From NCBI GenBank assembly GCA_945889495.1, contig CAMDBU010000021.1:1-51169 (forward strand): a DNA stretch of 51,169 nt. The letters are read 5' to 3'. The notes below the pieces were generated by a model. It was not told the origin of the DNA. It made no database searches and saw nothing but the letters and a program-made list of their open reading frames with translations. The position numbers and the translations under genes were made by a program. This stretch comes from Syntrophobacter sp. SbD2. GTDB taxonomy: Bacteria; Desulfobacterota; Binatia; UBA9968. Shown in pieces: positions 14,644 through 22,738 of this stretch; the first letter of the stretch is position 1; every line of letters starts with the position of its first letter.

Positions 14644-17430
14644 ATGGCTACGTCGCTACTTGCCAGATTCACCCCGAGCTTGATGCAGCCGGAAATGTTG
14701 GAGGCGATGTTTGTCCAGCGCGAGGACTTGGCGCATCGAATCGTTGATCAAGTCCGAGATAATGTTCTTTCCTCGGCAAAAAATCATAACCTGCTCATTG
14801 GCCCGCGAGGAATCGGTAAAAGTCACCTCGTGTCACTGATTCATCACCGCATCGCTGGGATGGAAGATCTACGCGACCGCGCCTTAATGGCTTGGTTGAG
14901 GGAAGAAGAGTGGGGCGTGACGTCTTTTCTAGATCTTCTTCTTCGTATCTTGCGAGCCTTGAACGAACGGTACCCAGACCTTATACCAGACGACCGACTT
15001 TCGGCGATTCAGCAAGCGTCGCGCAGGTCCGCCGAGCAGGAAAGCGAAAAATTATTACAGGAACTACTCACACGCAAAGTTCTCGTCTTGATCGTGGAAA
15101 ACCTCGATGACATGTTTAACGGTCTCGGGACGGAAGGACAGAAGAAACTTCGCGCCTACCTACAAGACAATCAAAATTGCGCCATCCTCGCGACGGCCCA
15201 AAGTCTTTTCAAGGGTGTATCGCTGCACAGTTCACCCTTCTACGGATTTTTTCGAATTCAACATCTAGCCCCTTTAGAATTCGACGACGCAGTAAAATTG
15301 ATCGCCAACATCGCCACTTGGCTACAGGACAGCGAACTTGCCGCGTTCATCAAGACGCCGGTCGGACGGGCTCGTCTTCGCGCGGTTCACCACTTGGCCG
15401 GCGGGAACCACAGAGTCTACGTCATCTTTGCCGAATTCCTGACCAGAGATTCACTGGATGAATTAGTCAGTCCCTTCTTACGGATGCTCGATGATCTCAC
15501 TCCGTACTATCAAGCGCGCATGGCCTGGCTCTCGCCGTATCAAAGGAAAATCGTGGAGTATCTTTGTGAAGAAAGGGGCGCCTTGCCGGTTAAAGAAATC
15601 GCTCAAGGATGCTTTATTTCGCCGCAATCGGCGTCTAGCCAGTTAAAAATTTTGCGTGACATGGGCTACGTCGAGTCGACAACAAATAAACGTGAATCGT
15701 TCTATGAACTTCGCGAACCCCTGATGCGTTTATGTATCGAACTTAAGAAAAACCGCGGCGGACCGATCCGTCTGCTCGTGGATTTCCTGCGCTCATGGCA
15801 TTCGCGAGCGGAATTACAGACGCGATTGGCCAATTTGCAACAAGATAAGTTGATCGAGCGTGAATATCTTAGTTATGTGATCAGTGAATATGAAGAAGGG
15901 AAAAGAGATTTACGGGTAGATGCATGCTTGGAAGCTTATCGTAAGTACGCTGACAATGGTGACTATCAGCGAGCGCTCGAAGTTGCCGACGAATTAGTGG
16001 CCATCAGGGGTGATTCCGAGGATCTGGTTCGACAAGGGGCTTACTTACTCAATTTAGGTCGATGCGAAGAGGCGTTGGTTGCGGTGGACAAAATCATTGA
16101 GCTGGACTCCAAGAATATAATGGGGTGGCGACTTCGTGCCGGGACCCTGGGGGTTTTGGCTCGATACAAAGAGGCATTGGTAGCGGCGGACAAAATCATT
16201 GAGCTGTTCCCCAAGTATTTAGACGGGTGGCTAATTCGCGCCATGGCTCTGGCAAGTTTGGATCGATACGAAGAGGCATTGGTAGCCGCGGACAAAGTCA
16301 TCGAGCTGGACCCCAAGAATATAGACGGGTGGCTATTTCGCGCCAGGGCTCTCAGGATCTTGGATCGATACGAAGAGGCGTTGGTGGCGGCGGGGAAAGT
16401 CATTGAGCTAGACCCCAAGAATATGACGGGGTGGCAACTTCGCGCCACGGCACTGTTGTTTTTGGCTCGACACGAAGAGGCGTTGGTAGCGGCGGACAAA
16501 GTTATTGAGTTGGACCCCAAGAATATAGTTGGGTGGGAATTTCGTGCCAGAGCACTGTTGAAACTGGATCGACACGAAGAGACGTTGGTAGCGGCGGACA
16601 AAGTTATTGAGTTGGACCCCAAGAAGATAACAGGGTGGCGAGTTCGCACCACGGCACTGTTGTTTTTGGCTCGACACGAAGAGATGTTGGTAGCGTTGGA
16701 CAAGGCTATTGATTTGGACCCCAAGGATTTGACGGGGTGGCAACTTCGCGCCACGTTACTGTTATTTTTGGCTCGATACGAAGAGGCGTTGGTAGCGGCG
16801 GGAAAAGTCATCGAGCTGGACCCCAAGAATATAGACGGGTGGCGACGTCGTGCCGATGCCCTGGCGAAATTGCATCGATTCGAAGAAGTCGTGGCCTGTT
16901 ACGACCGAGTAATTGCGATGGGGGAGGAGTCATCCAGTCTAGTTATTGACCGGTCGGAAGCGCTGATCGCGGTTAATCGCTGGGACGAGGCGATATCTAC
17001 CTTAGAGCTGGCGCTGAGTCGGCTGGCAAGTTCGCCTGCTAATACTGATTACGACGCGGCGGGAATAGTAGAAAGTCTTTTTCAATGCACTCGCGACCTG
17101 GGCCTTCTGCGTGAGCGTGTAAGAGTTTTGATCGAACTCCACTACAAATATGAGCGTACCGCATCGTTAGGACCCGCAATAGTTGAGTCTATTGAGTTGC
17201 TAACGGCACCGACAATCGCTTCCGCGACAAGACGATCGTGGTTCGAGATCTGGCAATCACTCGTTGGTGATAAAGCAGAATTCCAAATTCCGATTCGCCT
17301 CCTTAAGGCTGCGGTCGAGTATACTGAATCAAAGGATGAACGTGTCTTGTTGGAACTTCCATCCGAGGAGCGCCGGCTGCTAATGCCGCTTTTAGGTATT
17401 GAGGATAAGCCACAACATCCAAGCGCATAA
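14644..17430 (+). CDS. P-loop ATPase - winged helix - TPR array protein
   Basis: A 928-residue multidomain protein. Walker A is GPRGIGKSH (residues 53-61). Walker B is VLVLIVENLDDM (146-157), with Asn/Asp-Asp in place of the usual DE. A MarR/ArsR-like winged helix spans about 290-365 (SPYQRKIVEYL, then SASSQLKILRDMGYVES). A TPR solenoid follows: degenerate repeats from about 430, eight near-identical 34-residue units at 471-742 (consensus LDRYEEALVAADKVIELDP then KNIDGWLFRARAL), and more degenerate ones to about 790. The C-terminal 130 residues are unassigned. This P-loop, winged helix, repeat-sensor order is that of STAND NTPases, many of which are phage sensors or regulators (LuxR/MalT, Avs). 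No effector domain is obvious. The start ATG follows the previous stop by one base. Function inferred only. Confidence 0.8.
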   Translation: MATSLLARFTPSLMQPEMLEAMFVQREDLAHRIVDQVRDNVLSSAKNHNLLIGPRGIGKSHLVSLIHHRIAGMEDLRDRALMAWLREEEWGVTSFLDLLLRILRALNERYPDLIPDDRLSAIQQASRRSAEQESEKLLQELLTRKVLVLIVENLDDMFNGLGTEGQKKLRAYLQDNQNCAILATAQSLFKGVSLHSSPFYGFFRIQHLAPLEFDDAVKLIANIATWLQDSELAAFIKTPVGRARLRAVHHLAGGNHRVYVIFAEFLTRDSLDELVSPFLRMLDDLTPYYQARMAWLSPYQRKIVEYLCEERGALPVKEIAQGCFISPQSASSQLKILRDMGYVESTTNKRESFYELREPLMRLCIELKKNRGGPIRLLVDFLRSWHSRAELQTRLANLQQDKLIEREYLSYVISEYEEGKRDLRVDACLEAYRKYADNGDYQRALEVADELVAIRGDSEDLVRQGAYLLNLGRCEEALVAVDKIIELDSKNIMGWRLRAGTLGVLARYKEALVAADKIIELFPKYLDGWLIRAMALASLDRYEEALVAADKVIELDPKNIDGWLFRARALRILDRYEEALVAAGKVIELDPKNMTGWQLRATALLFLARHEEALVAADKVIELDPKNIVGWEFRARALLKLDRHEETLVAADKVIELDPKKITGWRVRTTALLFLARHEEMLVALDKAIDLDPKDLTGWQLRATLLLFLARYEEALVAAGKVIELDPKNIDGWRRRADALAKLHRFEEVVACYDRVIAMGEESSSLVIDRSEALIAVNRWDEAISTLELALSRLASSPANTDYDAAGIVESLFQCTRDLGLLRERVRVLIELHYKYERTASLGPAIVESIELLTAPTIASATRRSWFEIWQSLVGDKAEFQIPIRLLKAAVEYTESKDERVLLELPSEERRLLMPLLGIEDKPQHPSA
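16054..16869 (+). repeat. eight tandem 102-bp TPR-coding repeats
   Basis: Within the ATPase gene, eight consecutive 102-base units each encode one 34-residue TPR. The DNA is highly similar between units (repeated GAAGAGGCGTTGGTAGCGGC and GACCCCAAGAATAT blocks) including synonymous positions. That indicates recent duplication or gene conversion rather than ancient TPRs. The unit number may vary between strains. Confidence 0.9.
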
Positions 17431-17479
17431 GCTGGAATAAGCGCCGAGGTGTAGCCCCAAACTCTATTTTGACGGGGAA

Positions 17480-19885
17480 CTATTCAACTGGCCGCACTCG
17501 GCACAGATACGACCGATGCGGCAGCGAGCCGCTGATTGGGTCGGCGTGTTCGGTGCCGATGAGCATGGCGGCATTCGACCCGGTTGTTTCGAAGGCGTCG
17601 TAGCCGGGCAGTTCCAATTCTTTGCAGCCTTGCCACCAGCCATGTTGGACGCAGATGGCGCCGGGGATGATGTTTTTGGTCACGCGGGCTTTGACTTTGA
17701 TGGCGCCTTTAGGCGTCTCCACCGTCATCCACTCTTTGTGCTTGACGCCGTAACGCAGCGCGGTTTCCGGGTGAATGTCTGCGCTCGGTTCGGGCAGCGA
17801 TTTGCGCAGGCTGGTTAGCGAGCGGTGCTGGCTGTGGACGAAGGTTGTGTTCTTGGCATTGGTTAAAATTAACGGGAAATCGGCGGCGATGTCGGGGCGG
17901 CTGACTGGGCTTAAGGCGGGCTCGATGTATTCCGGCATGGCGGGATAGCCGGCGGCGGCGAATTTGTGGCAGTAGAGCTCGACGCGCTTCGATGGCGTGG
18001 CGAAGCCGCGCGATTTTCCTTCCTTGTTTAACTTCGCATGCTTCTCGAAGCTCGGCGCCATTGGCCGTGAGATGCCGCCGGGGGCGTTCTTCAATTGATC
18101 GAGCGTGATGCCCGTCGGTTCAAGTTCATAAGCATAACCCGCTTCGACATCGCCATGGAAAAATTGCTCGCTCATGCCCATGCGCTTGGCCAGTTCAAAT
18201 AATATCCAGGTGTCGGAGCGGCGCTCGTGCAGCGGCTCGACCACGGCGGCGCGGTATTGTAGATGAGTCTTGCCCAGCTGGCGGTGTTCGAAGGCGGTGG
18301 TGATGGCCGACATCTCCAAGAAACTCGTCGCCGGCAAAACGTAATCGCAGAGCGCGGCGGTGGGTGTCATGAACAGATCCATGGCGACGGCGAATTCCAA
18401 CTTGCTGAGCGCTTGGCGGGCGCGCCGCGGGTCAGCGTTGGACATCACCGGGTTACAGCCGAAGGCGAGAAACGCTTTGATCGGGTAGGGCTCGCCATCG
18501 AGGATCGCGTTGAAGATGTCGTAGAAAGCGCAGTTGCCCGGCGACGCCGGCGGGCCGAGGGGCTTCTTGTCGCGGCCGATACGCTGGGCGGCGGCTTCCT
18601 TCGATAAAAACTCTTTACCGTCGACGCTGTTGGTGGCGACTTTGGGAAACGTCACGTTGCCGCCCTGGCGGTCGAAGTCGCCGAGCAGCGCGTAGAGTGA
18701 CGCGATGGCGCGGCTGGTTTGGGTGGCATTGGTATGCTGGCCGACGCCGTTCCACATGTACATGCTCACCGGCCGGTTGTGCGCCAGCATGAGCGCGGTT
18801 TTCCAGACTTGCTCGGCGGGTACCCAGGTGATTTTTTCGGATTTCTCCGGGGCGAACTGGGCGGCGATCTCGCCGAGCTTCTCAAAAACCGGCTGGCAGA
18901 TTATTTCGCTGCCGTCTTTGCTTTTGAGAATTCTTCTGCCGAACAGCGCCGGGCGGACGTCATCTCGGGCATACTGTCCGCTCTCGGCGTCATAGATGAC
19001 AACTTCATTCCGCGCCTCATCCCAAACCACGAAGCGGTTCGCACTTCCGTCGGCGCTCAAATCGGCTTCGGTCACCACGGCGCCAGTTGCGCAATTCATC
19101 AAGAACATGCCGTTGGTCCAGTGGCGCACGAAGTCGACGTCGTACCAGCTCTCTTCGATGAGGCAGTGAATCAGCGCCAGCGCCAGGGCGCCGTCGCTGC
19201 CGGGACGCACTTGCAGGAGCATGTCGGCGCCGGCGCCGATGCCGACGCGACGCGGATCGACGACGATGGTTTTCATGCCGCGCTGGCGCGCTTGAATAAT
19301 ATCCTCGGCGAGAATCAATGACGTCGCGCTCGGGTTATGGCCCCAGAGCAAAAACGACTTGCTGTGGGCGACATCGGGAGTCTGAATCGTCGTGCCGAAG
19401 GTAAAACTGAAGCCGGTGTCCTTGTGCCAGTTGCAAACATGCGTCGTCGACACCCAGTTGGGGCTGCCGTAGAGATAGAGAAAGCGGCCGAGCCAACGCT
19501 CGACGTCGTCCACCGACGTGCCGCTCTTGGTGCCCTTGCCGAGCGCCATCGCTTTGGCGCCATGCTGGTCGCGGATGGTCAGCAGTTTCTGCGCGATGGC
19601 GTCCAGCGCTTCGTCCCAACTGACGCGCTGCCAGCCGGGATCGGCGTCACCTTTGGGCCGGGTGCGCTTGAGCGGATAGTTCAGCCGATCGGGATTGTAA
19701 ACCAGCTCCGGCGCGGCTTTGCCCTTGACGCACATGACGCCGCCGTTGGGATGGTCATGGTCCGGTTCCAATTTCGTCACCCGGCCGTTCTCCACCGTCG
19801 CGATGGTCGCGCAGTGGGCGGTGCACAGAGCGCAGTAGCCGCGGACTTGTTTAGCTGCGATTACGGTTGTTGCTGGTTTGGACAT
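17480..19885 (-). CDS. molybdopterin oxidoreductase (DMSO reductase family, Cys-ligated)
   Basis: An 801-residue Mo/W-bis-PGD enzyme. The N-terminal 4Fe-4S site is C-x2-C-x3-C...C (Cys18, 21, 25 and 52), and GVMCVKGKA is the usual turn. WDEALDAIAQKL, VDPRRVGIGAGADM and SMYMWNGVGQHTNA are cofactor-binding segments. The probable metal ligand is Cys151 in THVCNWHKDTG, as in formate dehydrogenase, nitrate reductase Nap or acetylene hydratase relatives, not Ser as in DMSO reductase. No Tat signal is seen, so it is cytoplasmic. The C-terminal domain is complete. It follows a flavoprotein gene on the same strand. The substrate is unknown; hydration, hydroxylation or reduction of an organic compound is likely, given the neighbours. 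Confidence 0.88.
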   Translation of the reverse strand: MSKPATTVIAAKQVRGYCALCTAHCATIATVENGRVTKLEPDHDHPNGGVMCVKGKAAPELVYNPDRLNYPLKRTRPKGDADPGWQRVSWDEALDAIAQKLLTIRDQHGAKAMALGKGTKSGTSVDDVERWLGRFLYLYGSPNWVSTTHVCNWHKDTGFSFTFGTTIQTPDVAHSKSFLLWGHNPSATSLILAEDIIQARQRGMKTIVVDPRRVGIGAGADMLLQVRPGSDGALALALIHCLIEESWYDVDFVRHWTNGMFLMNCATGAVVTEADLSADGSANRFVVWDEARNEVVIYDAESGQYARDDVRPALFGRRILKSKDGSEIICQPVFEKLGEIAAQFAPEKSEKITWVPAEQVWKTALMLAHNRPVSMYMWNGVGQHTNATQTSRAIASLYALLGDFDRQGGNVTFPKVATNSVDGKEFLSKEAAAQRIGRDKKPLGPPASPGNCAFYDIFNAILDGEPYPIKAFLAFGCNPVMSNADPRRARQALSKLEFAVAMDLFMTPTAALCDYVLPATSFLEMSAITTAFEHRQLGKTHLQYRAAVVEPLHERRSDTWILFELAKRMGMSEQFFHGDVEAGYAYELEPTGITLDQLKNAPGGISRPMAPSFEKHAKLNKEGKSRGFATPSKRVELYCHKFAAAGYPAMPEYIEPALSPVSRPDIAADFPLILTNAKNTTFVHSQHRSLTSLRKSLPEPSADIHPETALRYGVKHKEWMTVETPKGAIKVKARVTKNIIPGAICVQHGWWQGCKELELPGYDAFETTGSNAAMLIGTEHADPISGSLPHRSYLCRVRPVE

Positions 19886-19920
19886 TTATTCTCCACGGGG
19901 GTCGATCGGAAAAGAGTTTT

Positions 19921-19978
19921 AACCACGAAAAACACGAAAGGCACGAAAGGGGGATTTGATTTTCGTGTGTTTCGTGAC
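19921..19978. repeat. CACGAAA/TTTCGTG palindromic element
   Basis: Between the molybdoenzyme and flavoprotein genes, the words CCACGAAA, ACACGAAA and GCACGAAA are followed after a short loop by TTTCGTGTGTTTCGTG. It is a hairpin-forming member of the same word class as the 6.3-6.5 kb repeat. Confidence 0.75.
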
Positions 19979-19988
19979 TGCACTGATC

Positions 19989-21473
19989 TTATTCCCCCTC
20001 CGGTCGGTTCGCTTTGCCGACGAAGCCCTGGCCGAAGCCGGCTTCCTGCGCGGCCCAGGCGCCGGCGACGCGGCCGCTGAAGATCGACGGGCCTAACATG
20101 GTTCCTTCCAGGCCGTTTTTGCCGTTGATGTGGCCGCCGGCCATGCCCGCTACTTCGCCTGCCGCGTAGAGGCCGGGGATGGGCTCAAAATATTTGTTCA
20201 GCGCGCGGCAGCGCAGATCGGTTTTGGCACCACCGAAATTTTTCCGCGCCAAAGGAAAAATCTGGATCGCGTAGTAGGGCGGGGTGTCGAATTTCTTCGA
20301 GCCCTTGAGCGGCTTGGCGAACTTTCGATCGCTCTCGCGCTTGGCGTCGAAGTCGTTATTATAATCCTCGATCTCACCAACGAAGTTCTTTACATCCTCG
20401 ATGGCGCAGTTGGCCGCCAGTTCGGCCAGGCTGTTGCCCTTTTTAATATACGGCGAGTTGTTGAGCATCGCTTCGACCTTGGCCCGGTCGATGACATCGC
20501 CGCGCCGATATTGGGGGTCGGCGACGTCCATCTTGGCCAGCATCGGCGTGTCGGCGACCGCCCAAGCATGGGGCGGGTTTTGCCGCAGTAATGCCGGAGT
20601 CGCCGAGGCGCCGCCGGTGAGCGACTCGTTGTGAAAGCGTTTGCCTTGCTGATTGAACCACAGATAGCCGGGCACCTGGCGAAAGGCGACGCCGCGGCGC
20701 TGGCGCGGATCGAGATAGTCGGGGGTGGCGAAGACGTAAAACCAGATGTCGCCCATATGGGTGAAGTAGCCGCCCAATTCTTGGATCATCCGGTGGCCTT
20801 CGCCCTTGGCGCCGACACCAGAGCCTTCCATGACTTTGAACTGTTTGAACTCCGGGCGATGCTCCAACACCATGTCAAGGTTTGAATTGAAACCGCCGGT
20901 GGCGACGATCGTTGATTTCGCGCGAATCTCCAACGCTTGATTGTCCTTGCTCGCGGCGACGCCGCGGACCCGGCCGCCTTCGGTCAACAATTTGCCCGCC
21001 GAGACGCCGGTCATTACCGTGATGTTGGGAATATGTTCGGCGGTTTTGATCAGCGCGGTCATCAAGCCCAGGCCGTTGTTGTCGGGGCGGTGCCAGCGCG
21101 GCACGCTGTTGCCTTCTTGAAAGCGCAGGTCGACCCATCTGACGCCGCAGCTCTCGCCCCAATGATAGAGCTCGTGCAGCGAGTGTTCGAGATAATAGCG
21201 CGCCCAAACTTCATCCGCCGCGCCGCCGCCAAAGGCGATCCAGTCGCCGAAGGCGAGATCGGGCGTGTCGTTTATACCTTGGGACTTTTGCAACGGCGTG
21301 CCGACGATACAGCAGCCGCCGCCGGAGATCGCCGCGGTGCCGCCGCACTCCGCCGCGACTTCCAAAACCAGCGCTTTGCCGCCGGCGCGGGCTACTTCGA
21401 TGGCGGCTGGGATGCCGGCGCCGCCGCCGCCGATGATCGCTACATCAGTTTCAATATTATTTGAACCGGCCAT
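19989..21473 (-). CDS. FAD-dependent oxidoreductase (fumarate reductase/KstD-type flavoprotein)
   Basis: A 494-residue flavoprotein of the succinate dehydrogenase/fumarate reductase and 3-ketosteroid dehydrogenase superfamily. The FAD dinucleotide motif is VAIIGGGGAGIPAAIEVA at residues 11-28. GGTAAISGGGCCIVG is the FAD-ribityl loop. The closing motif GHINGKNGLEGTMLGPSIF holds the C-terminal FAD contacts, with AAGEVAGMAGG before it. Capping-domain sequence (WFNQQGKRFHNES) fits tricarballylate dehydrogenase or KstD-like enzymes. It lacks a signal peptide. It lies 103 bases upstream of the molybdoenzyme on the same strand and diverges from an ABC binding protein; the pair probably acts on one organic substrate. 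Confidence 0.9.
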   Translation of the reverse strand: MAGSNNIETDVAIIGGGGAGIPAAIEVARAGGKALVLEVAAECGGTAAISGGGCCIVGTPLQKSQGINDTPDLAFGDWIAFGGGAADEVWARYYLEHSLHELYHWGESCGVRWVDLRFQEGNSVPRWHRPDNNGLGLMTALIKTAEHIPNITVMTGVSAGKLLTEGGRVRGVAASKDNQALEIRAKSTIVATGGFNSNLDMVLEHRPEFKQFKVMEGSGVGAKGEGHRMIQELGGYFTHMGDIWFYVFATPDYLDPRQRRGVAFRQVPGYLWFNQQGKRFHNESLTGGASATPALLRQNPPHAWAVADTPMLAKMDVADPQYRRGDVIDRAKVEAMLNNSPYIKKGNSLAELAANCAIEDVKNFVGEIEDYNNDFDAKRESDRKFAKPLKGSKKFDTPPYYAIQIFPLARKNFGGAKTDLRCRALNKYFEPIPGLYAAGEVAGMAGGHINGKNGLEGTMLGPSIFSGRVAGAWAAQEAGFGQGFVGKANRPEGE

Positions 21474-21611
21474 GGGGAAATCCTTTACGTCGAATCGAAT
21501 GGTCGAGGAATTATCACCATTGTCGTGATCCGGTCAACGCGAACGCCCTTGCTAAGGTCGAAGGCTTTCGGTATCGGGAGTGGTATTCGTGGTATGTCCC
21601 GGAGGTGATCC

Positions 21612-22595
21612 ATGATCGGTCGGCGCGCGGCTTTCGTTCTTCTTGTCGGTATCGTTGTCTTGCTGTCGGTCCACGGCGCGGCTCACGCGCAGGAAAACGT
21701 CCGCATCGCCCACCCGTCGCTGTCGGCGTCGGTGCTGTGTTTGATCATCGCCAACAAGGAAGGCTACTTCCGCGAGGAGGGATTGACCGTCGAGTTCTTG
21801 AGCATCCGCGGCGAGATCGCCATCCGCACGACGCTGGCCGGCGAGATCGATATGTTCACCAACGCCGGCAGCGGCATCGCCGCGGTGGCGCGCAACGTGC
21901 CGGTGAAAATCCTCGCGGTCTTCCAAGACAAGCCGGGCTGGGATTTGATCGCCTTGCCAAATATTAAATCCGTCGCCCAGCTGCGCGGCCAGACCGTCGC
22001 GATCATGTCGCCGGAAGGTTCGCTGGCGGTGGTGACCCGCGAGATCTTAAAAAAACATGGCCTCGATCCGGCGAAGGACGCCCAGCTGGTGGTGATGGGC
22101 GGCGACGACGTGCGCTTCCCGGCGCTCAAGGCCAAGGCGATCCAGGCGACGCTGTTCAACACCGCGGCGAGTCTGCGCGCGCAAAAAGACGGCTACGTCA
22201 AACTCGCCGCAGCGGGTGAATACGTCAACACGATTCAGGGCGGCTTGGCGACTTCCGACGACAAGATCAAACAACAGCCGGCGAAGATCGCCAAGATCAT
22301 GCGCGCCGCGCTCAAGGGTGCGGCGTTTTACTTGGCCAAGCGCGAAGCCTCGATCAAATATTCGATGGACATCCTGCGCATCAAAGACCGCGACATGGCG
22401 GCGGCGATCTACGACGAAGAGGCCAGGCTGATGGTGCGCAACGGCATCAGCGACGCCAAGATTCTCCAACCGATGGTCGATGAGATGAAGGCGGCGACCA
22501 AGACGACGCGCGAGATGAAATTCGCCGATGTCTTCGACTTCAGCTTCGCGCGCAAGGCCAATGATGAATTGAGGGCTAGTGGGTGGAAGCCGTAG
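21612..22595 (+). CDS. NMT1/ThiY-type ABC transporter substrate-binding protein
   Basis: A 327-residue periplasmic binding protein. The signal peptide (residues 1-26) is cleaved after AHA. The mature protein starts QENVRIAHPSLSASV, and IANKEGYFREEGLTVEF is the signature of the NMT1/TauA/SsuA binding-protein group. GQTVAIMSPEGSLA and ILKKHGLDP follow in the usual order. Relatives bind taurine, sulfonates, pyrimidine precursors or aromatic acids; the ligand cannot be told. No permease or ATPase is adjacent, an orphan pattern common in GC-rich soil bacteria. It diverges from the flavoprotein gene, which suggests a shared catabolic theme. Confidence 0.88.
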   Translation: MIGRRAAFVLLVGIVVLLSVHGAAHAQENVRIAHPSLSASVLCLIIANKEGYFREEGLTVEFLSIRGEIAIRTTLAGEIDMFTNAGSGIAAVARNVPVKILAVFQDKPGWDLIALPNIKSVAQLRGQTVAIMSPEGSLAVVTREILKKHGLDPAKDAQLVVMGGDDVRFPALKAKAIQATLFNTAASLRAQKDGYVKLAAAGEYVNTIQGGLATSDDKIKQQPAKIAKIMRAALKGAAFYLAKREASIKYSMDILRIKDRDMAAAIYDEEARLMVRNGISDAKILQPMVDEMKAATKTTREMKFADVFDFSFARKANDELRASGWKP

Positions 22596-22607
22596 GAGTC
22601 GGGGTCG

Positions 22608-22718
22608 GATTCGGAATATTTCTCGCAAAGGCGCCAAGGCGCAAAGTTGGGAATTCAAATTATCGGGAGTCTTCCCTTGGCGTCTTTGCGCCTTGGCGAG
22701 AGTATTCTCCGATTCCGC
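22608..22718. repeat. CGCCAAGG palindromic element, copy 1
   Basis: A near-perfect inverted repeat with ends TCGGAATATTTCTCGC and GCGAGAGTATTCTCCGA and inner words CAAAGGCGCCAAGGCGCAAAG and CTTTGCGCCTTGGCG. It shares words and terminal sequence with the element at 45631-45728. It sits between two convergent genes and could terminate both. Confidence 0.85.
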
Positions 22719-22738
22719 CAGCTTTTCTCTCCAATCGG

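Noticed and set aside
16041-16826. 261-residue antisense frame across the TPR-coding repeats
   Set aside because: It is a periodic shadow of the 102-bp repeat units, with no ribosome binding site. The plus-strand TPR protein explains the sequence.
16054-16869. Possible CRISPR-like or satellite DNA because of 102-bp periodicity
   Set aside because: The period is exactly 34 codons and fits TPR consensus in frame; no spacers.
13464-17430. Orc/Cdc6-type or plasmid replication initiator locus
   Set aside because: No iteron array near the genes. The TPR array and winged helix in the second protein fit a sensor better.
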